The notes below the pieces were generated by a model, which made no database searches, had not been told where the DNA came from, and saw only the letters and a list, made by a program, of their open reading frames with translations. Source: Calamus simplicifolius (taxonomy: Eukaryota; Streptophyta; Magnoliopsida; Arecales; Arecaceae). From it: DNA of 64,000 bases. The DNA lies in contig UESW01004380.1 of the NCBI GenBank assembly GCA_900491605.1, positions 483,763-547,762 of the forward strand, given 5' to 3'. The position numbers and the translations under genes were made by a program. Below are positions 35,586 through 45,907 of this stretch, one piece after another; the stretch's first letter is position 1; each line of letters opens with the position of its first letter.

Positions 35586-35727
35586 GCTCAGAGCAATTGG
35601 GTGCGTGTGGCTTTATGAAGCCATAAACGCTACCGTAGCCGAAGGGTCCTTTGGAGGCCAAAGGGGGCTCCGTCGGTTTCCTTCCTTCATGGTTCTTTAA
35701 CAGCGTTGGATCAGCTACATCACCTTT

Positions 35728-36466
35728 GATTGCAGGTGGCTGCTAAAGAGTGATCACAAGGAATCTATATATGAATTCACTTCTAATTGGTGGCCATGAG
35801 TTGTTGCCCTGATGCAGCTATAAGCTAGGGTGATTGATTCTGAAATAAGCTGGACAAGAAGTATGCCAGATGTACGGTTTTTTTTTTTTTTTTTTCTTAT
35901 GATGAGGCTGGAAAAAGTTGGAGGTGCTTTAATTCTAAGATAAAAATTATATTTCTAAACATGCTATTTTATATGAAAAATCTTTATATTGATCTTTTGA
36001 TATAAGTTTTTTGATTAACTTTCTTTCAACGGCAAGAGTCTTCCTTATCTTTATCTATTCTAATGCTAATAAAATTCATAAATAACTTCTTCCTTCATCG
36101 CTTCTTCAAATTTTGTGACTCGCAAGCAAAAAATACAACATCTTTTAAATTTCTCTTAAGGGCATTCTGCATAAATTTCGCTTGATGACCTTGAATATGA
36201 AATGGAATATTTCAACCGGCAGAAATTGGTTGAGGCAAACAACGTACAATGTGTTTAGAAATAATTTTATCCTTTTATTGTTGATCCCTCCCATTATATT
36301 ATAATAAAATAATCAAAATGTTTTACCTATAATATATAAATAGAATATAATAGCATATTATTATATAATATAATATATTATGATATAATATATTATTATT
36401 ATTTATTAATAAATATAATAGAATAATTATATAATATTAATTATTATAATATTATATATTTATAAT
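35728..36466. other. AT-rich intergenic DNA
   Basis: Contains a T run at 35879-35896 and (TA)-rich stretches from 36300. No gene or bounded repeat seen. Confidence 0.55.
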
Positions 36467-36474
36467 ATTACGTG

Positions 36475-37124
36475 TAGGACTAAAAATGGATCGGATACAT
36501 ATCAGATAGTACTATATCCATATTTGTATCTATATTTTTTAATGGATAATAAATGGATATTAAAATTTATTTTCACATTTGTTATATACGGATACGGATA
36601 CAAATCGGATATCAAGCATATCCATATTTGTTATATACGGATACAGATACAAATAGGATATCAAGCATATTCATATTTGTTAATATGGATATGGATATGG
36701 ATACACAAACATGAGTCTCTCTTTTACTTAGGCTTCATAAAATCCTCACTGCACATGCTTGCACAGCATCCAATCACTTCTCTCTCAATGTACTTAATTG
36801 AAATAAAAACATTAAAATCCACTTTGATATGGTTACTAGGGTAAAATTGAAAACAAAGGATGGAGATATAATTTTTTATTAGATATTCAAATCCGTATCC
36901 ATATTCGATTAAATTTTTTGATTAGATATCTGTATCTGTATCTGTATCCGATTAATTTTTTGATTAGATATCCAAATCCGTATCTGTATCCGATTAATTT
37001 TTTGATTAGATATCTGAATCTGTATCCGGATCCAAATGGACTAAAAAATAAATATCCGAATATGACATAATTTGAATACGGATAAGAATGCGGTCGGAGT
37101 TTATCCGACCCATTTTCAGCCCTA
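36475..37124. mobile_element. hAT-type non-autonomous element (MITE), 650 bp
   Basis: Terminal inverted repeats of about 21 bp (left TAGGACTAAAAATGGATC, right complement TAGGGCTGAAAATGGGTC) match at 18 of 21 positions. An 8-bp direct duplication ATTACGTG flanks the element at 36467-36474 and 37125-37132, the size made by hAT transposases. Inside are subterminal repeats: two copies of a 54-bp ATACGGATAC block on the left and three of a CGATTAATTTTTTGATTAG block on the right. No transposase frame. Confidence 0.92.
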
Positions 37125-37132
37125 ATTACGTG

Positions 37133-37456
37133 TATTATATATAGGAACTTCGCTAAGGTTGGTCCCAAGCCTGAGTAAAGAAGAAGGGTTGCGTTAGGTA
37201 GCTGATCCTACATTAGCATATTATTATATATAGAATATTATATAATAGTAATATTATTATATAATATATAGAGATAGGATTTGATTATTTTTTATTCTTA
37301 TATCTATAAGAATTTTAGAATCATATCATTTTTTTATTTTTGTATTTTAGCATCAATGAATTGCATAAAATCAATAAAAGAAAAAGATGACTTGATTTAT
37401 ATTTAATTATATTCAAATATAACTAAATTTATTTTATAATACTTATAATATTATAA
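37133..37456. other. AT-rich intergenic DNA
   Basis: Mostly A/T with (TA)n stretches at 37210-37270. It is the integration site of the LARD-like element. No gene seen. Confidence 0.5.
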
Positions 37457-37503
37457 TTATATGATGGGGCCAGTTAACAGGCCCATGAGCGGCAGTTCTT
37501 GAA

Positions 37504-38283
37504 ATGGCCTTCTCAAATCAACAAATCAAGAGCGGCATTTCTGTTCACGTTCTGTTCGGCGTTTTGTTCTCAACGGTCTTTCCCAGCTGTTTAGCTTTCT
37601 CAATAGACTGGAGCAGCCGGAGAAAAAGGGGGGACATTTTCTCCGATGAAAGCCCCAAGCTCTCCCGCTGGGCGGTGCTTGAAAAAAAGGATCGCGGCTC
37701 CGGGGGACGGATCATCTCCAACCTCATGGATTCGAGCATTCTCTTATCTATCACTCCTAACGTCGACGTCTTCTGCCCGCCTCCCAAAAGGTCACGGGTC
37801 ATGGCTCCTTTCATCATTAAAGGAGAGAAGGGCTCTGAGAAGCAAAAGCGGCAGCCCTGCTCCATCGATGTTCTTCCTGACGAGTGCCTCTTCGAGATCC
37901 TCAGAAGGCTGCCCGGAACTAAGGAGAGGAGTAACTCTGCTTGTGTATTCAAGCATTGGCTTATGCTCCTGAGCAGCATCCGGGCCTCTGAGATGCCTTA
38001 TCAAAAGAAAAACAGCACCAGCAGCCACGAGTCTTCGAAGAAATCTTTGCCAGGTCTGAAAGGTGCTATGAGTGCAAACGAGAAAGAGGAATTCGAGAGC
38101 ACCAGTTATCTTACTCAGAACTTGAAAGCAATGGAAGCCACAGATGTTAGACTTGCAACTCCAACTCCAATTCTGTTCAGATGGCCTCCAACTCCAACTC
38201 CAGATTTCCAAGGCCGGTTGTCTACTCCACGGTGGCTCCAACCAGAATTATTCCAACCTCTTCACCAGTCATTTCTGGCTTAA
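37504..38283 (+). pseudogene. Captured EIN3-binding F-box (EBF1/EBF2-type) N-terminal fragment in a chimeric open frame, 5' LTR copy
   Basis: A 259-codon frame starts at a real ATG. Residues about 70-217 match the start of plant EBF1/EBF2, the SCF subunits that target EIN3/EIL transcription factors in ethylene signalling: a PNVDVFCPPPKRSRVMAPF block, an F-box at about 118-162 (SIDVLPDECLFEILRRLPG, WLMLLSSIR), and the EATDVRLA block before the LRRs. Similarity stops abruptly there; all the LRRs that bind EIN3 are missing. The first 69 codons, with a hydrophobic stretch around residues 13-33, may be LTR sequence or former 5' untranslated region. The tail (38155-38283) is proline-rich non-EBF sequence. 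The fragment lies in U3, sense to the element. Whether it is translated is unknown, so I list it as a gene fragment. Confidence 0.85.
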
Positions 38284-38984
38284 CCCGAGTTCTGCTTCGG
38301 CCGTCTCTGCACCTCCCATGCTCTCCTCTCCAACCCGCCTCCCAACTTCCCTTCTTCCAGCGCCAAAGCCAGCACCAATCCTACCCTTAAGAGCTGCCCC
38401 TTTTCTGGTTCCTTCCTCCACTCTTTCGAAGAGGGACTCAGGGGAGGAAGGTGAAGTGGATCCAAACGTACGTGGAAGCAACAAATGTCCATTGAGAGGA
38501 CCTGGCACCTAAGTGAAGGTGTTAGCTATATGGAACCTCCCGACCCTTTTTATCACTCCCCTTTGAGAGCCTGGCTGGTATTCGTATTAAATTTAAAAAT
38601 TGGGTTGAGGTAAGGAAGAGACATTGATTAGCCCATGTGTTAGATAATAGGAACTGGGCAAGAAAGGCGCTCTCAAGTAGCCCACAAGTCCGAAGGTATT
38701 AACAAATAGCTGTTCGATTTAAGAGGGGCCCACAAAGGTTAAAGCTAGAATCCTGGCTATGAATGAGGGCTCAGGCCTAGATGTTAGGAGAAACCAACTG
38801 TGCTGTTGCACACCTCACTGTGCCCATGATGATCGCTTATGCCCTGCAGCAGACTGTCATAACTATTCAAGTTAAGCAGTATTCATCAATCAACTTCAGT
38901 AACCTATCTCTGACGGGACAATGCCTGTAGCTCTGACATACCACTAAGAAGAAGCATCTTCATAAATGCCCTACAAGTGACAGC

Positions 38985-39425
38985 ATGTCAGTTCCGGCTG
39001 CGGCCTCTGGCTCTGGCCTCCAGCTCCGTCTTCGGCCTCTGGCTTCGGCTCCGGCTACAGCCTCCGGCTCCGGCTGTGGCCTCTAGCACCGGCTCTGGCC
39101 TTCAGCTCCGACTTCGGCCTCTGGCTCCGACTCCAGCCTCCTACTCCGGCTTCGGCCTCTGCCTCCGGCTCCGACCTCTAGCTTCGGCATCGCCCTCGCC
39201 TCGGCCTCTGGCTCTGACTCCGGCCCCCAACTCCGGCTCCGGCCTCCAGCTTCGGCTTCGGCCTCTGGCTCTGGCTCCGACCTCCAGCTTCGGCCTTGCC
39301 CTCGCCTCGGCCTCTGGCTTCGGCTCTGGCCTCCAGCTTCAGCCTCGCCCTTGCCTCGGCCTCTGGCTCCGGCTCCGGCCTCCAGCTCTAGCTTCGGCCT
39401 CGACTTCTGACTTCGGCCTTAACTT
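38985..39425 (+). repeat. Hexamer-based GGCTCC/GGCCTC array in the 5' LTR
   Basis: CGGCTC, CGGCCT and TGGCTC hexamers repeat for about 440 bp. The 3' LTR has the same array at 45155-45635 with a different internal order, as expected for a fast-changing repeat. Confidence 0.85.
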
Positions 39426-39687
39426 AGGTACCTATTGTTGCGTGTTTTCCTAGCATAGTAAAGCTAACCTTGGATATCGGACCCTGGGATTCGAGACATC
39501 CACCACCGCATGTCTCGCTCGTCTGTTTCGCTGAGATCACAGGCGGTTAACAACACACCCCACAGTTGCTGACATACACGACGCCTATTCGGCAACAGCT
39601 CACCCACCTGCCATTCACAGAGCTCATCCTAACCAGAAAGATTCGACGATTTCAACGGAACGAGGTAAAAGGAACCCCCCAGACAGG

Positions 39688-39696
39688 TATAAAAGG
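39688..39696 (+). promoter_or_regulatory. TATA box of the LARD 5' LTR
   Basis: TATAAAAGG, about 240 bp before the LTR end. The 3' LTR copy is at 45899-45907. Confidence 0.7.
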
Positions 39697-39931
39697 AAGA
39701 CCCCGAGCTCAGGGCAGGGGATCTTCTTCTTCTCTCTAAAACATACTCACACAACACATTCCTGTTCTACAAGCTCACTAACTTGAGCGTCGGAGGATCC
39801 CCACCGGAACCACCGGCCCGGAACTTCTTGCAGGTTCTTGAAGGAAAAAGGTGACCTTTTCACCTCCTTGGAGGCCCCCGAAGATTTCAGCACACCCGGC
39901 GCTCATCACAAGTGACTTGGCAGCAACAGAT

Positions 39932-39950
39932 TGGCGCGCCAGGTAGGGGG
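39932..39950 (+). promoter_or_regulatory. Primer binding site of the LARD element
   Basis: TGGCGCGCCAGGTAGGGGG starts three bases after the LTR end and begins with TGG, complementary to a tRNA CCA end. It is not the initiator-Met type. The tRNA was not determined. Confidence 0.7.
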
Positions 39951-40649
39951 AGGGTCAGCGATGCTGGTTTGCAGACCCTCATCCCTTTTCATCAAAATGA
40001 TGGATCATGAAGATGATGACGATAAGAATCCGGGAAGCTTTCACTAGTCGCGCTGGGAGGCACCTTCAACGAGCTGAGAAAAAGCTTCAGAAGCCACATC
40101 TCATGACCACGTAACCGCGAGCAAAAGCTTCCACTCGCTTTTTGGTCACTGCCCAGGCCTGCCATCCTTCATCCTACCGGGAATCTCTCCAGCAAAAGGT
40201 CCACCATCATCAAGCTCATCAGCGATTTAAAGCTTAGAAAGCCATCACTCGCCGCCCAAGCAGCCTTCTCTCCTACAGACGGCGACGCGGAGGAAAGCCC
40301 AAGTAAGGGCAGCGGCATCTCCAGCTCCCATCCTTCTCCAGAGCTGGGTCAAGGCAAGGAGCCCCCAACTCCCGTTTCCATGCTCTCAGAAGGCCTCTGC
40401 CCAGCTCCAGTCTTCACTGCCAGCTCCCGTCAGCTTCGGAAGGCCTCCATCTCCTGCTCCCTTCAGCCCCAGCCTGCCTCGGCTTCAGCTCCCAAGCCAT
40501 GCAGTCGCTCGAGCTCCCCTCGGTCTTGGCCTCAGCCCCTTGGCCTATTTCCCTAGGGGCAGACCACCAGCGGGCGGAAGCGCTCAAGTCCGTAGAAGGA
40601 AAATAGGGGCACCGTAAGAGCTAAGTACGCTGCACTTAAGACAGTATTT

Positions 40650-41290
40650 CTTTCATTGATACTTAAAAATATCATGCAGGAGAGACTGACTCTACATCAG
40701 CATTCAAGACCAACCTCTCATTGGCGTCTCAAAAGACCGAGGCCAGCTCGACACTTTAAAACCAATGTACCATCAGCACCAAAAACCGGTGTACCACCGG
40801 ATCCAAAAAGCCTGATGTACCATCGGCACTCAAGCCCGAGGCCAGCTCGGCACCAAAGGCCAAAGACTGACACCAACGTCGGCAGCAAAGATCGTTGGCA
40901 CAAAGAAAAAGGCACCTGAGCCTGGTCCAAGCACCCTCAGGTCACCCTTCGAGGTTAAAAAGGCACCTGACGACTCTCAACTCTCGGGTCACCCTCCGGG
41001 GTTAAAGGCTCTCGAGCATGGTCCCATCCCAGCGACTCTCAGGTACCCTTCGGGGTTAAAAAGGCACCTGATGACTCTCAACTCTCAAGTCACCCTTCGG
41101 GGTTAAAGGCTCCCGAGCATGGTCCCATCCCAGCGACTCTCGGGTCATCCTTCGGGGTTCAAAAGGCTCTCGACGGCCTCAACTTTGCCTCAGCGGCTTT
41201 GTCACAGCCTCAACGACTTCAGCCTCAATGGCTTCAACTCTGTATCAGCGGCCCTCGGCCCTGTCTCCTCTCTTTTGGCGGACGCCTCAG
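40650..41290. repeat. Left copy of a direct repeat flanking the 25-bp array
   Basis: Blocks such as GCAGCAAAGATCGTTGGC, AAGGCACCTGACGACTCTCA and CATGGTCCCATCCCAGCGAC occur here and again, in the same order, at about 42340-42730. They bracket the 25-bp array. Confidence 0.75.
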
Positions 41291-41319
41291 CCCCTTGGTA
41301 CTCGGCCTCGGACATGTAC

Positions 41320-42330
41320 CGTCGGCTCAAGCCTGACTCCGCGTCGGCACTCTAAGCCCAAGTCTCCCCTTGGCACCAAAACCTGACTCAGCGTCGGCAC
41401 TCAAGCCCAGCTCTATGTCAGCACCTAAGCCCGACTCCGCGTCAGCACTCAAGCTCGACTCAGCGTCGGCACCGGAAGCCCAACTATGCATCGGCATTTG
41501 AAGACCAACTCCACGTCGGCACTTAGCCCGACTCAGCGTCGGCACTGGAAGCCCGACTCAGTGTCGGCACCGGAAGCCCGACTTCGCGTCGGCACTTGAA
41601 GACCGACTTCGCATCGGCACTTGAAGACCGACTTCGCGTCGGCACTCCAAGCCCGAGCCTCCCCTCGGCACCTAAGCCCGACTCAGCGTCGGCATTGGAA
41701 GCCCAACTCCACGTCGACACTTAGCCCGACCCACGTCGGCACTGGAACCCCAACTCAGCGTCGGCATCGGAAGCCCGACTCAGCGTCGGCACTAGAAGCC
41801 CAACTCAGCGTCGACACCGAAAGCCCAACTCAGCATCGGCACTTGAAGACCAACTTCGCATCGGCAACTTGAAGACCGACTCCACGTCGGCACTTAGCCC
41901 GACTCAGCATCGGCATCGGAAGCCCGACTCAGCGTCGGTCCCGGAAGCCCGACTCCGCATCGGCACTTGAAGACCGACTCAGCGTTGGTACTTAGCCCGA
42001 CTCAGCGTCGGCACTGGAAGCCCTACTCCGCATTGGCACTCAAAGCCCGACTCTGCATCGGCACCTAAGCCTGACTCCGCGTCGGCACTCAAGCCCAACT
42101 CAGTGTCGGCTCCGTGTCGGCACTCAAGCCCGACTCCGCATCAGCACTCAAGCCCGACTCCCCTCGGCACCTAAGCTCGAATCAGTGTTGGTGCCGGAAG
42201 CTCGGCTCCGTGTCGGCACTCAAGCCCGACTCCCCTCGGCACCTAAGCCCGAATCAGCATCGGCGCTGGAAGCCCGGCTCCACATTGGCACTCCAAGCTC
42301 GAGACTCCCCTCGGCACCTAAGCCCAACTC
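41320..42330. repeat. About 25-bp tandem array of CCGAC-TCAGC-GTCGG hairpins
   Basis: Around forty units of GCCCGACTCAGCGTCGGCAC type, 22 to 26 bp long. The arms CCGAC/GTCGG form a 5-bp stem with a 5-base loop. Open frames across it are products of the repeat, not genes. Confidence 0.88.
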
Positions 42331-42339
42331 TAATCGGCA

Positions 42340-42730
42340 TCGAAGCCCGAGGCCAACTCGTCACCAAAAGCCTGAGGCCAGCTCGACATCGAAGCCCAAG
42401 CCCAGCTCGGCACCTAAGCCCGACTCATGTCGGCACCAAAGCCCGAGGCCAGCTTGGCACCAAAGCCCAAAGACTAACTCCAACGCAGGCAGCAAAGATC
42501 GTTGGCGCAAAGAAAAAGGCACCTGACGACTCTCAGCTCTCAGGTCACCCTCCGGGGTTAAAGGCCCCTAAGCATGGTCCCATCCCAGCGACTCTCGGGT
42601 CACCCTTCGGGGTTCAAAAGGCTCTCGATGGCCTCAACTCTGCCTCAGCGGCTTCATCACAGCCTCAACGACTTCATTTCAGCCCCAGCGGCTTCAGCTC
42701 TGTATCAGCGACCAACGGCCAATCGGGTAA
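42340..42730. repeat. Right copy of the direct repeat flanking the 25-bp array
   Basis: Matches 40850-41290 in sequence and order by eye, with a few substitutions. It ends with the CTCAACGACTTC block. Confidence 0.75.
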
Positions 42731-43079
42731 TACCTTTATTTAAAATATGCACTTGCAACATATCGTTGGTTACTTTCAGCCATCAAAAAGCCCTAAGACA
42801 ACTCACAGCTGGGAGAAGCCAACTCCTCAGCTCACAGTTGATGGGCACCCACCTCCAAATCTCATAACAAAAGAAGACCCAAAGTCAACTCACAGTTAGG
42901 AGAAACCGACTCTCCAACTTACAGTTGATGGGCATCCGCTTCTGGGCTCCGCATCGGGAAAAGACTGCTGGCTGCCAGTCAAGGGAAGCGTAAAGATGTC
43001 TACACAACGCACCGCAAAGAGAGGAAGTAGTCGGCCCCGCCCCGACATCATTCTGTCCCGCTTCGCCGCAGTACCTTCG

Positions 43080-43450
43080 CTCGGCCACTTCGGCCTCGGC
43101 TCCAGTCGGCCTCGGCTCCAGTCGGCCTCCGCTCGGCCACCACAGCCTCGGCCTCAGTCTTAGTGGCTCTGCCCTCTCGGCCTCGTACGGCCTCGGCACT
43201 CGGCTGTCCCCTCGGCCTCATACGGCCTCGACCTTAGCCTTAGCGGCTCTATCGCTCTGTCCCGATGGCACTATCAACCTCAACGATTTTATTTTAGCCT
43301 CGTCGGCTCTATCAGCCTTAATGGCATTATAGCAGCCTCATTGGCTCTATCAGCCTTAACGGCATTATAGCAGCCTCGTCGGCTCTATCAGCCTTAATGG
43401 CATTATAGCAGCCTTAGCGGCTCTGCCTCTCAAACCTTAGCAGCATTAGT
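43080..43450. repeat. GGCCTCGGC and AGCCTCGTCGGCTCTATC short repeats
   Basis: Two adjoining simple arrays: about 9-14-bp TCGGCCTCGGC units to about 43210, then a 36-bp unit containing GGCTCTATCAGCCTTAA repeated three to four times to about 43420. Confidence 0.75.
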
Positions 43451-43607
43451 GCAGCTCCATCAGTTTCATTTTTGCCTCGCCGGTTAGTTGACGAGCATCC
43501 CCCCCAAAAACTTAGCATACAATACTTTGAGTGGCAGGCAACTTACTCTCAAAACTGTCTAAAATTCTACACTTCTTGAGCATGTATATCCTGCATTATC
43601 CAAGTTC

Positions 43608-43626
43608 AAAAAGTGTGGAGGGCATC
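43608..43626 (+). promoter_or_regulatory. Probable polypurine tract of the LARD element
   Basis: AAAAAGTGTGGAGGGCATC directly precedes the 3' LTR start TGATGGGG. Confidence 0.6.
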
Positions 43627-43665
43627 TGATGGGGCCAGTTAACAAGCCCATGAGCGGCAGTTCTT

Positions 43666-44316
43666 GAAACGGCCTTCTCAAATCAGCAAATCAAGCGCGA
43701 CATTTCTATTCACATTCTGTTCGATGTTTTGTTCTCAATGGCCTTTCCTAGCCATTTAGCTTTCTCAACAGACTGGAGCAGCCGGAGAAAAAGGGGGGAC
43801 GATTTTCTCCGATGAAAGCCCCAAGCTCTCTCGCTGGGCGATGCTTGAAAAAAAGGATCACGGCTCCGAGGGACGGATCATCTCCAACCTCATGGATTTG
43901 AGCATTCTCTTATGTATCGCTCCTAACGTCGACGTCTTCTGCCCGCCTCCCAAGAGGTCACGGGTCATGGCTCCTTTCATCATTAAAGGAGAGAAGGGCT
44001 CTGAGAAGCAAAAGTGGCAGCCCTGCTCCATCGATGTTCTTCCTGACGAGTGCCTCTTTGAGATCCTCAGGAGGCTGCCCGGAACTAAGGAGAGGAGCAA
44101 CTCTGCTTGTGTATTCAAGCGTTGGCTTATGCTCCTGAGCAGTATCCGGGCCTCTGAGATGCCTTATCAAAAGAAAAACAGCACCGCAGCCACGAGTCTT
44201 CGAAGAAATCTTTGCTAGGTCTGAATGGTTCTATGAGTGCAAACGAGAAAGAGGAATTCGAGAGCACCAGTTATCTTACTCGGAACTTGAAAGCAATGGA
44301 AGCCACAGATGTTAGA
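43666..44316 (+). pseudogene. EBF F-box fragment, 3' LTR copy, frameshifted
   Basis: This is the same fragment as in the 5' LTR. The upstream ATG is ACG here, an extra base near 43800 breaks the frame before the F-box, and a deletion in the serine-rich linker near 44183 breaks it after. The frame from 43841 still spans the F-box (SIDVLPDECLFEILRRLPG) and ends at 44218. It lies in the 3' U3, so it would be part of a full-length element RNA transcribed from the 5' LTR. Confidence 0.85.
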
Positions 44317-45898
44317 CTTGCAACTCCAACTCCAATTCCGTTCAGGTGGCCTCCAACTCCAACTCCAGATTTCCAAGGCCGGCTATCTACTCCATGGGTG
44401 GCTCCAACCAGAATTATTCCAACCTCTTCCCCTGTCATTTCTAGCTCAACCCGGGTTCTGTTTCGGCCGTCTCTGCGCCTCCCATGCTCTCCTCTCCAAC
44501 CCGCCTCCCAACTTCCCTTCTTCCAATGCCAAAGCCAGCACCAATCCTACCCTTAAGAGCTGCCCCTTTTCTGGTTCCTTCCTCCACTCTTTCGAAGAGG
44601 GACTCAGGGGAGGAAGGTGAAGTGGATCCAAATGTACGTGGAAGCAACAAATGTCCGTTGAGAGGATATGACACCTAAGTGAAGGTGTTAGCTATATGGA
44701 ACCTCCCGACCCTTTTTATCACTCCCCTTTGAGAGCCTGGCTGATATTCGTATTAAATTTGGAAATTGGGTTGAGGTAAGGAAGAGACATTGATTAGCCC
44801 GTGTGTCAGATAATGGGAACTGGGCAAGAAAGGCGCTCTCAAGTAGCCCACAAGTCCAAAGGTATTGACAAATAGCTGTTCGATTTAAGAGGGGCCCACA
44901 AAGGTTAAAGCTAGAATCCTGGCTATGAATGAGGGCTCGGGCCTAGATATTGGGAGAAACCAACTGTGCTGTTGCACATCTCACTGTGCCCATGATGATC
45001 GCTTATGCCCTACAGCAGACTGTTATAACTGTTCAAGTTAAGCAGTATTCATCAATCAACTTCAGTAGCCTATCTCTGACAGGACAACGCCTGTAGCTCT
45101 GACATACCATTAAGAAGAAGCATCTTCATAAAAGCCCTACAAGTGACAACACGTCAGATCCGGCTGCGGCCTCTGGCTCCAGCCTCCAGCTCCGGCTTCG
45201 GCCTCTGGCTCCGGCTCCGACCTCTGGCTCCGGCTCCGGCCTCCGGCTTTGGCTATGGCCTCCGGCTTCGGCTACGGCCTCCGGCTCTGGCTCCGGCCTC
45301 CGGCTCCGGCTACGGCCTCCAGCTCCAGCTTCGGCCTCTGGCTCTGGCTCCGACCTCCGACTACGGCTTCGGCCTCTGCCTCCGGCTCCAGCCTTCAGCT
45401 TCGGCATCGCCCTCGCCTCAGCCTCTGGCTCCGGCTCTGGCCTCCAGCTCCGGCTTCGTTCTCTGGCTCCAGCTCCAGCCTCCAGCTTCGGCTTCAGCCT
45501 CCAGCTTCTGCCTCGCCCTCGACTCGGCCTCTGGCTCCGACTCCGGCCTCCAGCTTCGGCCTCGCCTCGGCCTCTGGCTTCAGCTCCGGCCTCCAGCTCC
45601 AGCTTCGGCCTCGACTTCTGGCTTTGGCCTTAACTTAGGTAACTTATGTTGTGTGTTTTCCTAGCATACTAAAGCTAACCTTGGATATCAGACCCTGGGA
45701 TTCGAGACATCCACCACCGCATGTCTTGCTCGTCTGTTTCGCTGAGATCACGAGCGGTTAACAACACACCCCACAGTTGCCGACATACATGGCACCCATT
45801 CGGCAACAGCTCACCCACCTGCCGTTCACAGAGCTCATCCTAACCAAAAAGATTCGACGGTTTCAACGGAACGAGGTAAAAGGAACCCCTCAGACAGG

Positions 45899-45907
45899 TA
45901 TAAAAGG
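45899..45907 (+). promoter_or_regulatory. TATA box of the LARD 3' LTR
   Basis: TATAAAAGG, pointing toward the RAD7-like gene about 685 bp downstream. Could give read-through transcripts of that gene; this is inference. Confidence 0.55.

Larger units (their letters stand above)
33611..35722 (-). mobile_element. Solo LTR, Tat-like, minus strand
   Basis: On the minus strand it starts TGATGTAGCTGATCC at 35722 and ends GATTTGGCGGCAACA at 33611, flanked by CCTTT on both sides (33606-33610 and 35723-35727). TATATAAA on the minus strand is at 33844-33851. The 3' end and the GCGTCGGAGGGTCTCC block near 33755 resemble the LTRs at 37462 and 43627. No internal region or partner LTR is present, so it most likely arose by LTR-LTR recombination. 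U3 contains the minisatellite described separately. Confidence 0.85.
37462..39928 (+). repeat. 5' LTR of the LARD-like element
   Basis: Contains the EBF fragment (37711-38154), a GGCTCC/GGCTTC hexamer array (38985-39425) and the core promoter TATAAAAGG at 39688-39696. Confidence 0.93.

Noticed and set aside
34592..35618. Long open frames on both strands, 180 to 217 codons
   Set aside because: They are translations of the 15/16-bp minisatellite. Several frames and both strands are equally open, and no non-repetitive domain exists.
38977..39453. 158-codon frame, and its counterpart at 45143-45664, rich in Leu, Ala, Ser and Gly
   Set aside because: Products of the GGCTCC/GGCCTC hexamer array in the LARD LTRs.
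42114..42743. 209-codon frame
   Set aside because: Translation of the 25-bp hairpin array and flanking repeat; composition follows the repeat unit.
39929..43626. Search for gag or pol in the LARD interior
   Set aside because: No zinc knuckle, D-S/T-G, YVDD, RNase H or integrase motif found in any frame.
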